NCBI GenBank assembly: GCA_035650355.1
Contig: DASRHT010000080.1
Location: 124,001-188,000 of the forward strand
Reading direction: 5' to 3'
Source of the DNA: DASRHT01 sp035650355
GTDB taxonomy: Bacteria; Chloroflexota; Ktedonobacteria; Ktedonobacterales; Ktedonobacteraceae
Length of the DNA: 64,000 bases
Shown one piece after another: positions 1-8,628 of this stretch. Below the pieces are notes generated by a model. The model worked only from the letters and a program-made list of their open reading frames with translations. It made no database searches and was not told where the DNA came from. Numbering within the stretch: the stretch's first letter is position 1; the number at the start of each line of letters is the position of its first letter. A program made the translations under genes and the position numbers.

Positions 1-1314
1 GGCCTCGTTCTTATGTGTATCGAAAAGGAAGACTCCCGTGCTGGAGTTATCGTTGCTGGAAGACGACGTCATAGGAATAAGCCAGACGGGCTGATCGACG
101 TTGTTGTAAAGCAGTTCTGGGCCGTTGACGTCAACGGCTGGCTTCTGTTGTCCTGCCCCCGATGGGTTAAACCAGGGAGCGGCATGGTACAGGCCCCACC
201 ATTGCAGGTATTGCGTCACCGTATCCGACGGCATGACGCGATCAACCCAGCTCGGCACGTCGCTGGGCTTATACTTCTTGATGTCCCCTGTGTGAGCATC
301 AACGATCAACACTTCGGTTAGCGTATCACCAACATAGCCGCGAATGGGCTGCATCAACGAGATCGTCCAGTACGGGTGAAAGTTATCGTCAAGTTCGAGC
401 GTGGGATCAAGGAGGCGTCCATAGGTAAAGCCGTTCAGGTAGACGTGGCGCAGAAGGTCCTGGTTAAGCAAGGCTCCGGGAAGATAGGCAATCGAAGAGT
501 TGCGCTGGTTCTGCTCGGTATGCAATTGTGGAACTGCCTGTGGGTCCTCGGCATCCACCACCACAAACCCGGGCGTAGTGGGGCTGGAGAGGTTGGCGAA
601 GATGTTATTGTAAGCCAGCGGCGCGACATAATAGAGATGATGCTTGATTGATTGCAGAGTATAGCTGGCAGGGTCCACGTTATAGGCCGAGCCTAGATTC
701 TGGCCTGTCGAGCCAAGCACCTGCTGGCCTTTATACGCGGCGACGCTCTGGCTGACGAGGACGATATGCGCGGGATCGGTCGGAGGCAGCACAGAAGATG
801 TCTGTACTTTGACCTGGGGAATGGCAGCCAGGGCTTTGGCATTGACATCAAACCAGGTCGTGAAAATGGTGATTAGTACCGAGGCCACAATACCAATGAT
901 GGCCGCCATGATCAGTCCGAAAATGCCCGCCGCCACGGCTCCACGCGAATAATTAGCCGGTATGCTGCGGCTCGACGAACTGCTAGAAGAGCGATAGCGC
1001 CCGGTCTGGCTGGCGGTCGCGGCCTCCTCCAGCACGCTGACAGCCGGGCGAGCGAACGCAAAGAGATTGCCAACGCAGCTAAAAATCAGCGGCCAGACGA
1101 GCCACTGCCAGCCCCAGAATGGGCCGGTTAGCGCGGGTTCGGAGAAATAGAGGATCGCCAGGCAGACCACATAGTTGAAAATGAAATACCTGACGAACCA
1201 GGAAAAGACTTTGCGGGCCTCAAACTTCTCGCGCCGTCCAAAACCCAGCCGTCCGATAGTCAGGATCACCATGATAATCAGCGTACCGATCAGTGCAAGC
1301 AGGAAGATAATCAT
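1..1314 (-). CDS. Membrane protein of unknown function, 3' end cut by window edge
   Basis: An open frame of 438 codons runs from ATG at 1314 to the window edge without a stop, so the C-terminus is missing. The start is supported by AAGGAGA (1321-1327) six bases upstream. The visible protein has hydrophobic segments at about residues 1-20, 40-58, 66-86 and 127-151, a Ser-rich linker at about 110-120, and then a long soluble part. That part contains a PepSY-like strand (VDAHTGDIKKY, near residue 335). I do not recognise the family; a multi-pass protein with a large extracytoplasmic domain is the safest description. It is divergent from the sulfite-oxidase-like gene, with a composite hairpin element between them. 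Existence of the gene is well supported; function is not assigned. Confidence 0.75.
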   Translation of the reverse strand, partial: MIIFLLALIGTLIIMVILTIGRLGFGRREKFEARKVFSWFVRYFIFNYVVCLAILYFSEPALTGPFWGWQWLVWPLIFSCVGNLFAFARPAVSVLEEAATASQTGRYRSSSSSSSRSIPANYSRGAVAAGIFGLIMAAIIGIVASVLITIFTTWFDVNAKALAAIPQVKVQTSSVLPPTDPAHIVLVSQSVAAYKGQQVLGSTGQNLGSAYNVDPASYTLQSIKHHLYYVAPLAYNNIFANLSSPTTPGFVVVDAEDPQAVPQLHTEQNQRNSSIAYLPGALLNQDLLRHVYLNGFTYGRLLDPTLELDDNFHPYWTISLMQPIRGYVGDTLTEVLIVDAHTGDIKKYKPSDVPSWVDRVMPSDTVTQYLQWWGLYHAAPWFNPSGAGQQKPAVDVNGPELLYNNVDQPVWLIPMTSSSSNDNSSTGVFLFDTHKNEA

Positions 1315-1496
1315 CAGATCTCTCCTTATTTTTACGGATTTATAACACCATCAAACTATGTACGTATGAGCTACCCATCAAGGTTTCTATCCGGCAGCAA
1401 CGCCTGCAATAATTAGTTTTATTGTAGTGCATAACAGACGTAATAACAATGGAAAAGCAGCAATACCCCAGGGCTTTTCCGTTTTCGTCATGCTCA

Positions 1497-1595
1497 CAGG
1501 GCGAAGCCCTGCTCGCAAGAGGAGAGAGGTGCAGGCAACGCCGCGTCGCGGCGTTGCCTGCACCTCTCTCCTCTTGCCCTGCGCCCCGAACGGGG
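1497..1595. repeat. Composite hairpin element A
   Basis: The intergenic region 1315-1825 contains a perfect inverted repeat with 31-bp arms (1515-1545 and 1547-1577) around a single central T. It is flanked on the left by a small GC hairpin with a GAA loop (cagggc-gaa-gccctg, 1497-1511) and on the right by a cccc/gggg hairpin (1584-1595). Further out, a 14-nt inverted pair (1469-1482 with 1632-1645) and two copies of gcagcaatacc bracket the whole. The same architecture recurs at 38897-39009 and, with a shorter core, at 63045-63142. The rest of 1315-1825 shows no gene. The element could be a non-autonomous mobile repeat, a REP/BIME-like structure or a strong RNA hairpin. Confidence 0.8.
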
Positions 1596-1825
1596 AGCGA
1601 ACCCAGGCGGCAGGAGTCAGAGGAGAGGAACACGGAAAAGCCCTGCAGCAATACCGGGGAATATTGCCTGCCGTCATCGTGTTTTTGAAGGTAGCCTGGC
1701 TATTACTCCAGGCATATGATTTGTATGCTATTGTCCATCTTTTCATTATGAGTAGTTTTTCATTTTTCTCAAAGAAAGAAAGCCAGTCAAACATTACCTC
1801 CAGAGGAGCAAAGGAGCAAAAACTC

Positions 1826-2434
1826 ATGCCATTGTTTGGAAAAAAAGCCCCTGTTGAGATAGAGAAACGCCCCGATGGGCTGGATCGCCTGCCGCCAGGC
1901 CAATACCTGACGAAAAAATGGCCCGTGCTGAGCTACGAACGAACCCCCAGAGGGATACCGCCCGATTGGAAATTGAAGATTACCGGCAAGGTTAAGCATC
2001 CCTTCTCCCTGACATGGGAAGAGTTTCTGGCCCTGCCGCGCACAATATTAACTTCCGACTTCCATTGTGTGACCACCTGGAGCCGCTACGACAATACCTG
2101 GGAAGGGGTACACATTCGCGAGATACTGCAACGCGCAAAGCCTTTGCCAGAAGCGAATTTTGTCATGGTGCATTCCTGGACGGGCTACACGACCAATGTT
2201 CCATTGAAAGATCTCGACGACGACGATGTACTGATCGCGCTCAAGCACGATGGTCAGGATCTGGAGCCGGATCACGGTGGCCCTGTACGCCTGATCATTC
2301 CCAAGCTCTATGCCTATAAAAGCGCCAAGTGGTTCGACGGCCTGGAATTCATGGAACGCGACCGTCCCGGCTTCTGGGAGCAGCGCGGCTACCACAATCG
2401 CGCCAATCCGTGGGAGGAAGAGCGCTACTGGTAA
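1826..2434 (+). CDS. Sulfite oxidase-like molybdopterin oxidoreductase
   Basis: A 202-residue protein of the short, cytoplasmic sulfite-oxidase-like (YuiH-type) family, which has the molybdopterin-binding fold but no dimerisation domain. The sequence shows the expected Cys ligand to molybdenum at C81 (SDFHCVTTWSR), a GYTTNVPL strand, the DHGGPVRLIIP segment and the ending NPWEEERYW that I associate with this family. The start at 1826 is chosen because AAAGGAGC lies about 8 bases upstream. The frame stays open far upstream, but that stretch translates the hairpin element and is not protein-like. The physiological substrate is unknown; reduction of an oxidised small molecule or protein sulfoxide is possible. 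No membrane or haem partner gene is adjacent. Confidence 0.88.
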   Translation: MPLFGKKAPVEIEKRPDGLDRLPPGQYLTKKWPVLSYERTPRGIPPDWKLKITGKVKHPFSLTWEEFLALPRTILTSDFHCVTTWSRYDNTWEGVHIREILQRAKPLPEANFVMVHSWTGYTTNVPLKDLDDDDVLIALKHDGQDLEPDHGGPVRLIIPKLYAYKSAKWFDGLEFMERDRPGFWEQRGYHNRANPWEEERYW

Positions 2435-2438
2435 GCGC

Positions 2439-2465
2439 GAGGCGCTATGCATTGCATAGCGCCTC
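2439..2465 (+). terminator. Hairpin just after the sulfite oxidase-like gene
   Basis: A perfect 12-bp stem (2439-2450 with 2454-2465) with the loop att starts four bases after the stop codon. It lies between two convergent genes. There is no clear T run after it, so it may act as a bidirectional or processing hairpin, not a classical intrinsic terminator. Confidence 0.5.
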
Positions 2466-2580
2466 TGCCTAAGGGCGCGAGCCAGGAAATTCAACCAGAT
2501 ATGTTCATACGTATCTAACAATGCTTGAAAAAAGCTCTCGCTATCAAAGCCGTAGACTCCGATGGTGACAAAACCAGATG

Positions 2581-3150
2581 TTACTGCCATTTTTTGCGCG
2601 AACGTCCCATTTTTTTATGCAGTGTGACTAACGGTAAATCTTCAAAGAGCGCGGGCTGTCCGTTGGTGAGAAGAGCATTGAGCGCCTTCTGCTCTTTTAG
2701 GTCTCCAAACTCGTCTATATGCGTGACGCTAATCTGCTGCTCAATGAGCGTATTGCTAATTAATTTGCCGCGATGGCATTCCTGGGGCTTTGCTTCAGAA
2801 CACATGATGACGGCCCGCAGTTGTTTTTCCCATAGCGCACGCAGACGGGCAATGCCCTGCTGATAGAATGGCATTTCTCGCACCCTGGCATAATCCACTT
2901 TGCCATCGATATAGCAACTTTCGTCATTGGGACGTCCCCCCAGCGTATCGCCCATGAAAATGTACTGGATGTTATGCGCCAGCAGATGCTTCTCAAGGGC
3001 GCTCTTGGAGAATGAGGGGCTATAACGCGAGTAAGGCTGGGAGCGCACGTCGATGAGAATTTCGATCTGATAATGCTGGAGCAGCTCGATAAACTCTTCG
3101 ATTGAGCGTTTGCCGTAGCCGATGGTATAGATAGGAATCACTGCCACCAT
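2581..3150 (-). CDS. DUF488 family protein
   Basis: A 189-residue DUF488 protein. The hallmarks are the N-terminal IYTIGYGKRSIEEF motif, the LIDVRSQPYSRYSPSF segment, a GDTLGGRP loop and the late MCSEAKPQECHRGKLIS motif with conserved Cys and His. The molecular function of DUF488 is not established; the conserved Cys/His pair suggests a metal- or nucleotide-related role, but that is only inference. The frame has an earlier ATG at 3168. I prefer 3150 because a G-rich ribosome-binding sequence (gtggggga) precedes it at a suitable distance and the family starts close to the IYTIGYG strand. It stands alone, convergent with the sulfite oxidase-like gene and upstream of spoVR on the same strand. 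Confidence 0.85.
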   Translation of the reverse strand: MVAVIPIYTIGYGKRSIEEFIELLQHYQIEILIDVRSQPYSRYSPSFSKSALEKHLLAHNIQYIFMGDTLGGRPNDESCYIDGKVDYARVREMPFYQQGIARLRALWEKQLRAVIMCSEAKPQECHRGKLISNTLIEQQISVTHIDEFGDLKEQKALNALLTNGQPALFEDLPLVTLHKKMGRSRKKWQ

Positions 3151-3275
3151 ATTTTTCCCCCACAACATAAGAACATTTGTTTTGATCAGGTGGTGCTATT
3201 ATAGCGAAAAGATGCATCGACTGTCAAGAATTTTTATATGAGAAGTAGAAGGGAAGGGCAGGTCTCGCACCTGCC

Positions 3276-4730
3276 CTATTTTTCGAGCGAGCTTTTGCTG
3301 TTGCGTTCCCCGTCGTAGGTTAACAGGATGCGTTTGCCATCGTAGACTGTTTCGAGGTGAACGGGGCGACCCCAGAGCAGATAGACGTTTTGCAGCGTCT
3401 TCTCTGCGTAGACCAGGTCAAGCTCCTGACCTTCGTAGAGATGCTTCATATAGAGTTCGCGATTCCCCCGATAGTCGCCATTATCGATGACGAGATAGGG
3501 ATTGCCAAAGTTAGTCATGCTGGCAACGATGCCGTCGCGCACCTTCTGCCAGTTTTTCTCAACAATGACCCATTCATCGCCCTCTTTCTTGTAGAGGTAG
3601 AGGTCAAGGTCTTTGATCAGATCCTCGGTCAGGTAGTTGCGCAGGAAAGAAACGTCGTTTTCCATCTCACGCACTTCAAAGATTTTCTGTTTTCCCATCC
3701 CTGGTTTCCGGCCAAGCCGCTCCCGCTCCTCCTGCGTGGGATTATCCCAGCGCCGCTCGATATCCTCCAGCATCTTGAAGCCCAGGTAATAGGGGTTGAG
3801 CGAGGTGCGCGAGGGCGAGAGCACGCTTGAATGCAATTGGGCAAATTCGACCACCTCCGGGTCGGAGATGATGCCCAGATCGGCCAGCCGGCGCATGATG
3901 CGCGAGTGCCAGATGCTGGCCCAGCCCTCATTCATAATCTTCGTCTGCATTTGCGGCACGAAGTAGAGCATCTCGGTGCGCACAATCTCCAGCAGGTCGC
4001 GCTGCCAGGGTTGCAGGTGCGGCGCGTGCTGGATCAGGAAGAGCATAATATCTTTCTCAGGCTTTTCGGGAAATTTGGGCGGCTTGCCGGGGCGCGCGCT
4101 CCGTTCCTCTTCAGCCTGACGGGCCTTTTTATCCAATCCCCAGAGATCATCATACTCGCTGGTGGTCTCTTTGGGCTTCTCATCTTCCTTATCAGGCTCA
4201 TTATCATGAAGAAACAGGTTATAGTCCACATGCTCCTGGATAGAGAGGGCAGCGTCAAGCAAACGTTCGACCTCCGCTTTGCCATGATCGAATTCGTATT
4301 TGGCGATCCGCTCGGCATGGACGCTCGCTTTATCGATCATGCGGCGCGATGTGTGCTGGAAGTACGCGTTGTTCTTGAAGAAATCGGTATGGCCGAAGAC
4401 GTGCGCCGCCACAAAGGTATTTTGCAGCAGGTTGTTCATCTCCATCAGGAAGGCGTAGCTGGGATTGGTGTTCACCACCATCTCGTAGATCTTGCTCAGC
4501 CCCAGATCGTACTGCATCTTTTGCCGATAGTACGCCTTCCCATGCGTCCAATGGCTAAAGCGCCCTGGCAGGCCATAGGAGGCGAACTCATACATGATAG
4601 AGGCAGGCACCAGCTCAAAATGGGTTGGGAATGGATCGAGTCCAAACTTGCGAGCCTCCTCCCAGGCGCAATCTATCGCATCGCGCAATCGTTCAATATC
4701 GCTTGATGAAGATGAGTCCATAGTTGTCAT
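3276..4730 (-). CDS. spoVR: SpoVR family protein
   Basis: A 484-residue SpoVR-family protein (E. coli YcgB, Bacillus SpoVR). In Bacillus the family is needed for normal spore cortex formation, and elsewhere it travels with PrkA and YhbH in stress and stationary-phase programmes. The sequence carries the typical blocks WEEARKFGLDPFPTHFELV, YGLPGRFSHWTHGK, the His-containing VAAHVFGHTDFFKNN, and MNEGWASIWHSRIMR. The start at 4730 (MTTMDSS) has CAGGAGC about 8 bases upstream; the ATG at 4769 is inside the preceding gene and has no such signal. A Lys/Glu-rich insertion near residues 200-245 is likely a flexible loop. It is the third gene of the operon, 16 bases behind yhbH. Confidence 0.93.
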   Translation of the reverse strand: MTTMDSSSSSDIERLRDAIDCAWEEARKFGLDPFPTHFELVPASIMYEFASYGLPGRFSHWTHGKAYYRQKMQYDLGLSKIYEMVVNTNPSYAFLMEMNNLLQNTFVAAHVFGHTDFFKNNAYFQHTSRRMIDKASVHAERIAKYEFDHGKAEVERLLDAALSIQEHVDYNLFLHDNEPDKEDEKPKETTSEYDDLWGLDKKARQAEEERSARPGKPPKFPEKPEKDIMLFLIQHAPHLQPWQRDLLEIVRTEMLYFVPQMQTKIMNEGWASIWHSRIMRRLADLGIISDPEVVEFAQLHSSVLSPSRTSLNPYYLGFKMLEDIERRWDNPTQEERERLGRKPGMGKQKIFEVREMENDVSFLRNYLTEDLIKDLDLYLYKKEGDEWVIVEKNWQKVRDGIVASMTNFGNPYLVIDNGDYRGNRELYMKHLYEGQELDLVYAEKTLQNVYLLWGRPVHLETVYDGKRILLTYDGERNSKSSLEK

Positions 4731-4746
4731 AAGAAAGCTCCTGACA

Positions 4747-5889
4747 CTACTTGGTGGGAACAGGCTCACGCTGGGCGAAGAATTTGCGCAGCGCAGGATA
4801 CACTTCTTTTTTGTCAGAGATGGTTACGGCGGTAAACTTCTTGTCGGTGATTTTGTTGTAGGCCGACATGAGCGTGCTGGGGGAGCGATAATGCCCCTCG
4901 CGAATCTCGCCATAGCCGAAGATGTTGCACAGTTCCATTAGTTTGGTCACAAGCTGCACGCAGCGATCATTATCCCAGGGCAGATTATCGCCGTCTGAGA
5001 AGTGGAAGGGGTAGATATTCCAGTCGTCGGGATTGTACCGCTCCTTAATGATCTGGAGAGCCAGCTCGTAAGCCGACGAAACCTGTGTGCCGCCGCTCTC
5101 CCCTTTATGGAAGAACTCCTCTTCGGTAACTTCCTTCGCCTCCGTATGGTGGCTGATGAAGACGATCTGGACGTTGTTGTACTTTGTACGCAGGAAACGC
5201 ACCATCCAGAAGTAGAAGCTGCGCGCGATATACTTCTCGAATTCACCCATTGACCCGGAAACATCCATCATAGCTATAACGACTGCGTTAGATTGATATC
5301 TAATCGTAGGTTCCCACACTTTAAATCGCAGGTCTTCGGACTTGATATCCTTAAATTTGGCGTCGCCCTTTGCTGCGTTGCGTTTCATATTTTCCATGAT
5401 CGTGCGCTTTTTATCGAGGTTGGTGAGCGGGCCTTTTTTGCGCACGTCGGTGAAGCGCACGGCGTCGGTCTGAAGCTCCTGCTGGCGCTTTTGTTCGAGG
5501 TTGGGCAGGCCGAGATCCTCGAAGATCATCGCCGCCAGCTCCTCCATCGTGATTTCGGCCTCGTAGTAGTCGTAGCCAGCATCTTTGCCAGCATCGCCCT
5601 TCTTCCCTTTGCCCTGGCGCGGCTCCTGGGCCACCACGTCGCCCACTTTGCTCTTGCCGTTGCCCTGACCGGCATGCGGCTGGCGACCTGGATCGTAGCG
5701 GAAACGATACTCATCCAGGGAGCGAATGGGGACGCGCACCATCTTTTTGCCATCGGAGAGAATGATGCTCTCTTCGCTGACAATATCACCTAAATTCTTC
5801 TTGATCGCCTCGCGGATCTTCTCTTTGTGGCGCTCCTGGTCGATCTGCCCTTTGCGATGCAATGACCAATCATGCTGGGAGACAGACAT
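4747..5889 (-). CDS. yhbH: YhbH/YeaH family vWA-like protein (DUF444)
   Basis: A 380-residue YhbH/YeaH (DUF444) protein, the usual partner of PrkA. The C-terminal half is a von Willebrand factor A-like domain with an intact metal-ion-dependent adhesion site DVSGSM at residues 209-214. The region between residues 68 and 108 is Gly/Lys-rich and probably disordered. In Bacillus the yhbH gene is expressed during sporulation; in enterobacteria yeaG-yeaH respond to nitrogen starvation and stationary phase. The order prkA-yhbH-spoVR here is the conserved one. A 150-bp gap with a stable hairpin separates it from prkA, which could tune the relative amounts of the two products. Confidence 0.93.
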   Translation of the reverse strand: MSVSQHDWSLHRKGQIDQERHKEKIREAIKKNLGDIVSEESIILSDGKKMVRVPIRSLDEYRFRYDPGRQPHAGQGNGKSKVGDVVAQEPRQGKGKKGDAGKDAGYDYYEAEITMEELAAMIFEDLGLPNLEQKRQQELQTDAVRFTDVRKKGPLTNLDKKRTIMENMKRNAAKGDAKFKDIKSEDLRFKVWEPTIRYQSNAVVIAMMDVSGSMGEFEKYIARSFYFWMVRFLRTKYNNVQIVFISHHTEAKEVTEEEFFHKGESGGTQVSSAYELALQIIKERYNPDDWNIYPFHFSDGDNLPWDNDRCVQLVTKLMELCNIFGYGEIREGHYRSPSTLMSAYNKITDKKFTAVTISDKKEVYPALRKFFAQREPVPTK

Positions 5890-5969
5890 TGATCTTTCTC
5901 CTTCTCTCTATGTAGAAGCGGAGTCAGCGATGGTATAGCACGCCTGTGGTAGCAAATCCGCGCCAGCAT

Positions 5970-5996
5970 GCCTGCGCCAGCGATGCTGGCGCAGGC
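5970..5996. promoter_or_regulatory. Intercistronic hairpin between prkA and yhbH
   Basis: A perfect 12-bp inverted repeat (5970-5981 with 5985-5996, loop gat) lies in the 150-bp gap after prkA. It has no T run on either side, so it is more likely an mRNA-stabilising or processing hairpin than a full terminator. Confidence 0.45.
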
Positions 5997-6039
5997 CCGC
6001 AGGTTCGTGCGTAATGACCATCATACGATACCGACAATT

Positions 6040-7935
6040 TTAGCGATTTAAGAGGCTGCCCGTGTAGCGCAGGATCTCATTGGCGCAGACGTGGCAGTAG
6101 CCATGCTCCGACATCAGACGGTTGACCACTTCGTTAATCTTACGCAACTGCTCTTTATCGGGGGTGCGCGTCGAGGTGGTGATTTTCACCACGTCGCGCA
6201 GGTCGGCAAAGAGCTTTTTCTCGATGGCTTCCTTCAGGCGCTCGTGGCTCGTATAGCTAAAGGTCTGGCCTTTACGAGCGAGGGACGAGATGCGAATGAG
6301 GATCTCCTCGCGGAAGGGCCGTTTGGCATTCTCAGTGATGCCAATCTGCTCTTCAATCGAGCGCATCAGGTGCTCGTCAGGCTCCATCTCCTCATCGGTG
6401 ATGGGGTCGCGCAACTTGGTTTTATTGCAATACGCTTCAACGTTATCGAGGTAGTTATTGAGCAAGGTGCGCGCCGATTCCTCATAGGAGTAGACGAAGG
6501 CGCGCTGCACCTCTTTCTTCGCCATCTCATCATACTCTTTGCGCGCTTCGCTGATGAAGTTCAGGTAGCGCTCGCGCTCTTCGCGGGTGATGCTGGTGTG
6601 CTGGTCCAGGCCATCCTTGAGGGCGCGTAGAGCGTCGATAGCATTGATGCAGGTCACGCCCTGTTTGACCAGCGCATTGGAGAGGCGGTTAATCACATAG
6701 CGGGGAGAGATGCCGTCCATGCCTTCACGGACCGCCTCCTCTTGCAGCTCGCGCACATCCTTCTGCTTGAAATCTTCCATATCCTCGCCATCATACAGCT
6801 TGAGCTTCTTCATTGTGCTCATGCCAGCCTTCTTGGAAGGCTCCAGGCGGGTCAACACGGCGAAGATGCTGGCGATACGCAGGGTGTAGGGAGCGATATG
6901 GACGTTTTGCAGCGCGCTCTGCTTGAGCAATTTCTCGTAAATCTTCACCTCGTCGGAGACGCGCAGGTTGTAGGGAACCTTCGCCAGAATGATGCGGTCC
7001 TGCAACGCTTCCGACTTTTTGTTGCCGACAAAGGCTTGATATTCATGCTCGTTGGTATGGCTAACCACAACCTCATCGGCATAGATCATGCTGAAACGCC
7101 CGGTTTTGATGTTCTGTTCCTGGCTGAGGGTGAGCAGCACATAGAGGAATTTCTCATCGGTTTTCAACATCTCTACGAATTCCATAACTCCTCGATTGGC
7201 GATATTCAACTCACCATCGAATCTGTATGCTCGTGGGTCACTTTCGACGCCAACATCTCCAATCGTAGAGAGGTCGATGCCGCCTACTAGCTCGCTTATA
7301 TCTTGAGATTTTGGGTCGGACGGCGTGAAGGTCCCGATGCCGATACGATATTTCTCGCTAAACGTGATGCGCTTAACCGGCACTTCCTCGATGCGACCAT
7401 GATACTGATTATCGACCATATAACGGCAATGAGGGCACAGGTCGCCTTCGATGTAGAGGCCAAATTCATTTTCAACATCGGCCCGTAAGTCGTGGGGGAT
7501 CAGGTGGAGAGGCTCTTCATGCATCGGACAATCCCTGATCGCGTAGATTGCCCCTGCGTTCGTGCGACTATAGGCTTCCAGACCGCGCTTGAGCAGATAG
7601 ACGATAGTGGACTTACCACCACCAACCGGCCCCATCAGCAAGAGTACGCGCTTGCGCACCTCCAGGCGCTGGGCGGCGGAATGGAAGTAATCGACGATCT
7701 GCTGTAGCGGCTTCTCAATGCCGAAAATTTCTTGAGTGAAGAACTTGTAACGCTGTTCTCCTGTGCGGGTCGTCTCGACGCCCGCATCCATAATCATATG
7801 ATAAATGCGTTCATGGGAAAGATGCGAGACCGAGGGATTCTTACACACAATTTCAAAGTATTGCGCGAAGGTGCCTTCCCACATGAGTTCTCGTTCACGA
7901 TCTCGATATTCTTCTAACCGCTTCACCAGATCCAT
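6040..7935 (-). CDS. prkA: PrkA-type serine protein kinase / AAA+ protein
   Basis: A 631-residue PrkA protein: an N-terminal AAA+ ATPase region followed by a C-terminal kinase-like region. The Walker A motif is GPVGGGKST at about residues 102-110, within RVLLLMGPVGGGKST. The characteristic CPMHEEPLHLIP and zinc-ribbon-like LCPHCRYM segments follow. PrkA phosphorylates protein substrates on serine and has also been described as an ATP-dependent protease; in Bacillus it works in sporulation. The length agrees with the family (about 630). The ribosome-binding sequence GAGAGAGGGTG precedes the ATG. It is the first gene of prkA-yhbH-spoVR, so its promoter should lie in the 690-bp region upstream. 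Confidence 0.95.
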   Translation of the reverse strand: MDLVKRLEEYRDRERELMWEGTFAQYFEIVCKNPSVSHLSHERIYHMIMDAGVETTRTGEQRYKFFTQEIFGIEKPLQQIVDYFHSAAQRLEVRKRVLLLMGPVGGGKSTIVYLLKRGLEAYSRTNAGAIYAIRDCPMHEEPLHLIPHDLRADVENEFGLYIEGDLCPHCRYMVDNQYHGRIEEVPVKRITFSEKYRIGIGTFTPSDPKSQDISELVGGIDLSTIGDVGVESDPRAYRFDGELNIANRGVMEFVEMLKTDEKFLYVLLTLSQEQNIKTGRFSMIYADEVVVSHTNEHEYQAFVGNKKSEALQDRIILAKVPYNLRVSDEVKIYEKLLKQSALQNVHIAPYTLRIASIFAVLTRLEPSKKAGMSTMKKLKLYDGEDMEDFKQKDVRELQEEAVREGMDGISPRYVINRLSNALVKQGVTCINAIDALRALKDGLDQHTSITREERERYLNFISEARKEYDEMAKKEVQRAFVYSYEESARTLLNNYLDNVEAYCNKTKLRDPITDEEMEPDEHLMRSIEEQIGITENAKRPFREEILIRISSLARKGQTFSYTSHERLKEAIEKKLFADLRDVVKITTSTRTPDKEQLRKINEVVNRLMSEHGYCHVCANEILRYTGSLLNR

Positions 7936-8628
7936 GGTTCACCCTCTCTCTGTTGTATGACTGAGTGATGTATCGATGCTGCGAGCCCCCATCCTGTGCT
8001 CCAGGGAACTATCGCTAATGACATCACTTTTTCATTCTAACTATTTTTAACGCTTGACAGCCGGGAAAACGCACTCCATAGCCGGGCAAGAAGTTGCGTC
8101 GCGTACGCTCCTCATAGCCGCAGGTCCGCATGCCTGTCATTACGAACGCCTGAGCAATGAGAGACCATAAGACCAAAGGGCCAGTCTCTTGCTCGATATC
8201 CAATGCGAGAGAACCAGCCCTTTCCTACATTTCGGCGAATCTTTCTGGTTTAAACCTGCTTTGACCTGTGTCCATTCAACTTGGACACGCAGGAATAGAG
8301 TTGAAAGATGCATAGTTGTGAAACTCTCGCAATGTTCCAAACTGTCCTTTCCTATTCTTGAAGCATAGTAGGTAACAGACGAACCACGTTGATCTTTATG
8401 CAGATTGCCGCCACTCCTCAAAAACACTGCTGCAAACATCCACAAACAGCCACTCTTCCAACAAGTATAAGCTCATTATAGCATATTTCTGATGGGAAGT
8501 TAATAGGCTATTACCTGTCTTCTCTAATTTATTCTATTGACCTGTCGAGCTTATTTATAAGCCTTTAGTGCCTGTCTGTTTCCCTTTTTGTCGTATACGT
8601 TGTTGCTTATTTCTAATCTTGGTAAACA
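7936..8628. other. Long intergenic region upstream of prkA
   Basis: A 693-bp region between prkA and the next minus-strand gene. The only long frame (8140-8445, minus) encodes a Ser/Leu-rich sequence without any motif, and I do not accept it as a gene. A small hairpin tgtcca/tggaca occurs near 8269-8287. The stretch 8460-8640 is AT-rich, as expected for promoter-type DNA. I see no RNA gene, mobile element or clear sigma-70 box that I can support. Confidence 0.4.

Noticed and set aside
1515..1577. Long hairpins A-C as simple transcription terminators
   Set aside because: No T runs follow them and A lies between divergent genes, so termination cannot explain all three.
1427..1825. Open frame extending the sulfite oxidase-like protein upstream by 133 codons
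   Set aside because: It translates the palindromic element A and AT-rich DNA; a good ribosome-binding site lies directly before the internal ATG at 1826.
8140..8445. 101-codon minus-strand frame in the long intergenic region
   Set aside because: No motif, no ribosome-binding site, atypical composition; nothing supports a protein or a transposase remnant.
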